Shown piece after piece: positions 63,604 through 64,000 of a DNA stretch of 64,000 nt. A program made the translations under genes and the position numbers. The notes below the pieces were generated by a model. It searched no databases, was not told the DNA's origin, and saw only the letters and a list, made by a program, of their open reading frames with translations. The stretch's first letter is position 1; each line of letters opens with the position of its first letter. Location of the stretch: contig CAVWKS010000036.1 of assembly GCA_963755635.1 (NCBI GenBank), positions 248,001 through 312,000 on the forward strand, written 5' to 3'. This stretch comes from AC-32 sp963755635. Its GTDB lineage: Bacteria; Actinomycetota; Thermoleophilia; Gaiellales; Gaiellaceae.

Positions 63604-64000
63604 TCATACAGAGATCACCAGCTTCCCCTGCGCGTGCCCCTTCCCCATCTCGCGGAGGGCCTCGGGGAGCTGGGCCAGCCCGAACGTCTGCTGCACGACG
63701 GGCTTGACCTTGCCGGCCTCGATCAGCTCGCGCAGCTCGTCGAGGTCTTCCCGGACGATCTTGGCGATGAAGAACGGGACGGTCCGACCGCTGCGAAGCG
63801 CGCGCAGACGGGTTCCGACCATGTGGCCCAGTGGCCCGATCAGACGGTTCTTCTTCGGCCCGCCCACGATCAAGACGTGCGCCTGGGGCGCGAGCACCCG
63901 CTTGAGCTCCCGCCAGGAACGCGAGCCGGCGATGTCGAGCACCACGTCGTACCGGCCCCCCGCGCGGGTGAAGTCGTCCTGCGTGTAGTCGATCACGTGG
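63604..64000 (-). CDS. Zinc-type alcohol dehydrogenase-like protein, 5' part outside the window
   Basis: The C-terminal ~132 residues of an MDR-family NAD(P)-dependent oxidoreductase: VIDYTQDDFTRAGGRYDVVLDIAGSRSW, VLIVGGPKKNRLIGPLGHM, and the C-terminal FGLAQLPEALREMGKGHAQGKLVISV. Closest in style to quinone-oxidoreductase/zinc-binding alcohol dehydrogenases of Actinobacteria. The N-terminal catalytic domain, with or without zinc ligands, lies beyond the right edge. Transcribed leftward. Confidence 0.88.
   Translation of the reverse strand, partial: HVIDYTQDDFTRAGGRYDVVLDIAGSRSWRELKRVLAPQAHVLIVGGPKKNRLIGPLGHMVGTRLRALRSGRTVPFFIAKIVREDLDELRELIEAGKVKPVVQQTFGLAQLPEALREMGKGHAQGKLVISV

Overview
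The window is high-GC DNA from an actinobacterium, most likely of the class Thermoleophilia (Gaiellales/Solirubrobacterales type). This rests on base composition, codon use and gene content: an Actinobacteria-style single sigma-70 factor, ruvCAB, a separated pdxS/pdxT pair, a 2-phosphoglycerate kinase/cyclic 2,3-diphosphoglycerate synthetase pair, adenylate-cyclase/AAA/TPR regulators and many short secreted proteins. The class assignment is inference. No rRNA, CRISPR array, complete insertion sequence or prophage is visible. There is one complete tRNA and one tRNA fragment.

Layout. 1-3.8 kb: leftward operon metallophosphoesterase > cyclic 2,3-diphosphoglycerate synthetase > 2-phosphoglycerate kinase > glpX, each joined by a 4-bp overlap. 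3.9-9.2 kb: nuclease-like protein, hpt and a metal-regulated Nramp transporter, then a leftward M23 peptidase and a small cytochrome-c maturation group (variant ccmE, ccmI-like, zinc-ribbon protein). 9.2-17.6 kb: LuxR/TPR regulator, flavin monooxygenase, endonuclease IV-like protein, a large cyclase/AAA/TPR regulator and a secreted Asp-box protein. 17.7-22.6 kb: rightward operon of phosphohexomutase, secreted protein, thioesterase, GAF/methionine-sulfoxide-reductase-like protein and membrane sulfatase-fold protein. 22.7-27.4 kb: rel, two tiny genes and recJ. 27.4-30.8 kb: leftward cassette patatin > GH19 lysozyme/chitinase > peptidoglycan-binding NlpC/P60 protein > multi-span membrane protein. 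31-34.7 kb: accessory stretch of short independent genes, one broken gene and four copies of a ~38-bp repeat at gene boundaries. 34.7-37.9 kb: autoregulated arsR/SRPBCC pair and a divergent MocR regulator/beta-propeller pair. 37.9-46.4 kb: ruvCAB, a frameshifted cupredoxin-polyproline-PASTA gene, a decayed lipoprotein gene, yebC, pdxT, a response regulator/hybrid GAF-GAF-PAS histidine kinase pair and pdxS. 46.4-48.7 kb: lipoprotein, coiled-coil protein, tRNA fragment, tRNA-CAU and a decayed propeller gene, which looks like an old integration site. 48.8-50.8 kb: yjbQ and a flavoprotein gene bracketed by a perfect 55-bp duplication of the yjbQ end. 50.8-64 kb: phosphoesterase, nucleotidyltransferase, primary-type sigma factor, lysozyme-like secreted protein, MFS transporter, two sulfotransferases, nucleoside deoxyribosyltransferase-like gene, queF, GNAT, secreted metalloprotease-like/PKD protein, cupin, tandem MshEN-domain protein and an alcohol dehydrogenase cut by the right edge.

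Regulatory style. A striking, recurrent feature is a -10-like hexamer (TANNNT, most often TACACT) 6-8 nt upstream of ATG or GTG with no Shine-Dalgarno sequence. It occurs before about twenty genes and implies widespread leaderless mRNAs. A minority of genes (flavin monooxygenase, 31.9-kb cupin, Asp-box protein, yebC, yjbQ, the lysozyme-like gene) have clear Shine-Dalgarno sequences instead. Several genes lack any canonical start codon (hpt, one sulfotransferase, the membrane proteins near 28 and 52 kb); their starts are uncertain.
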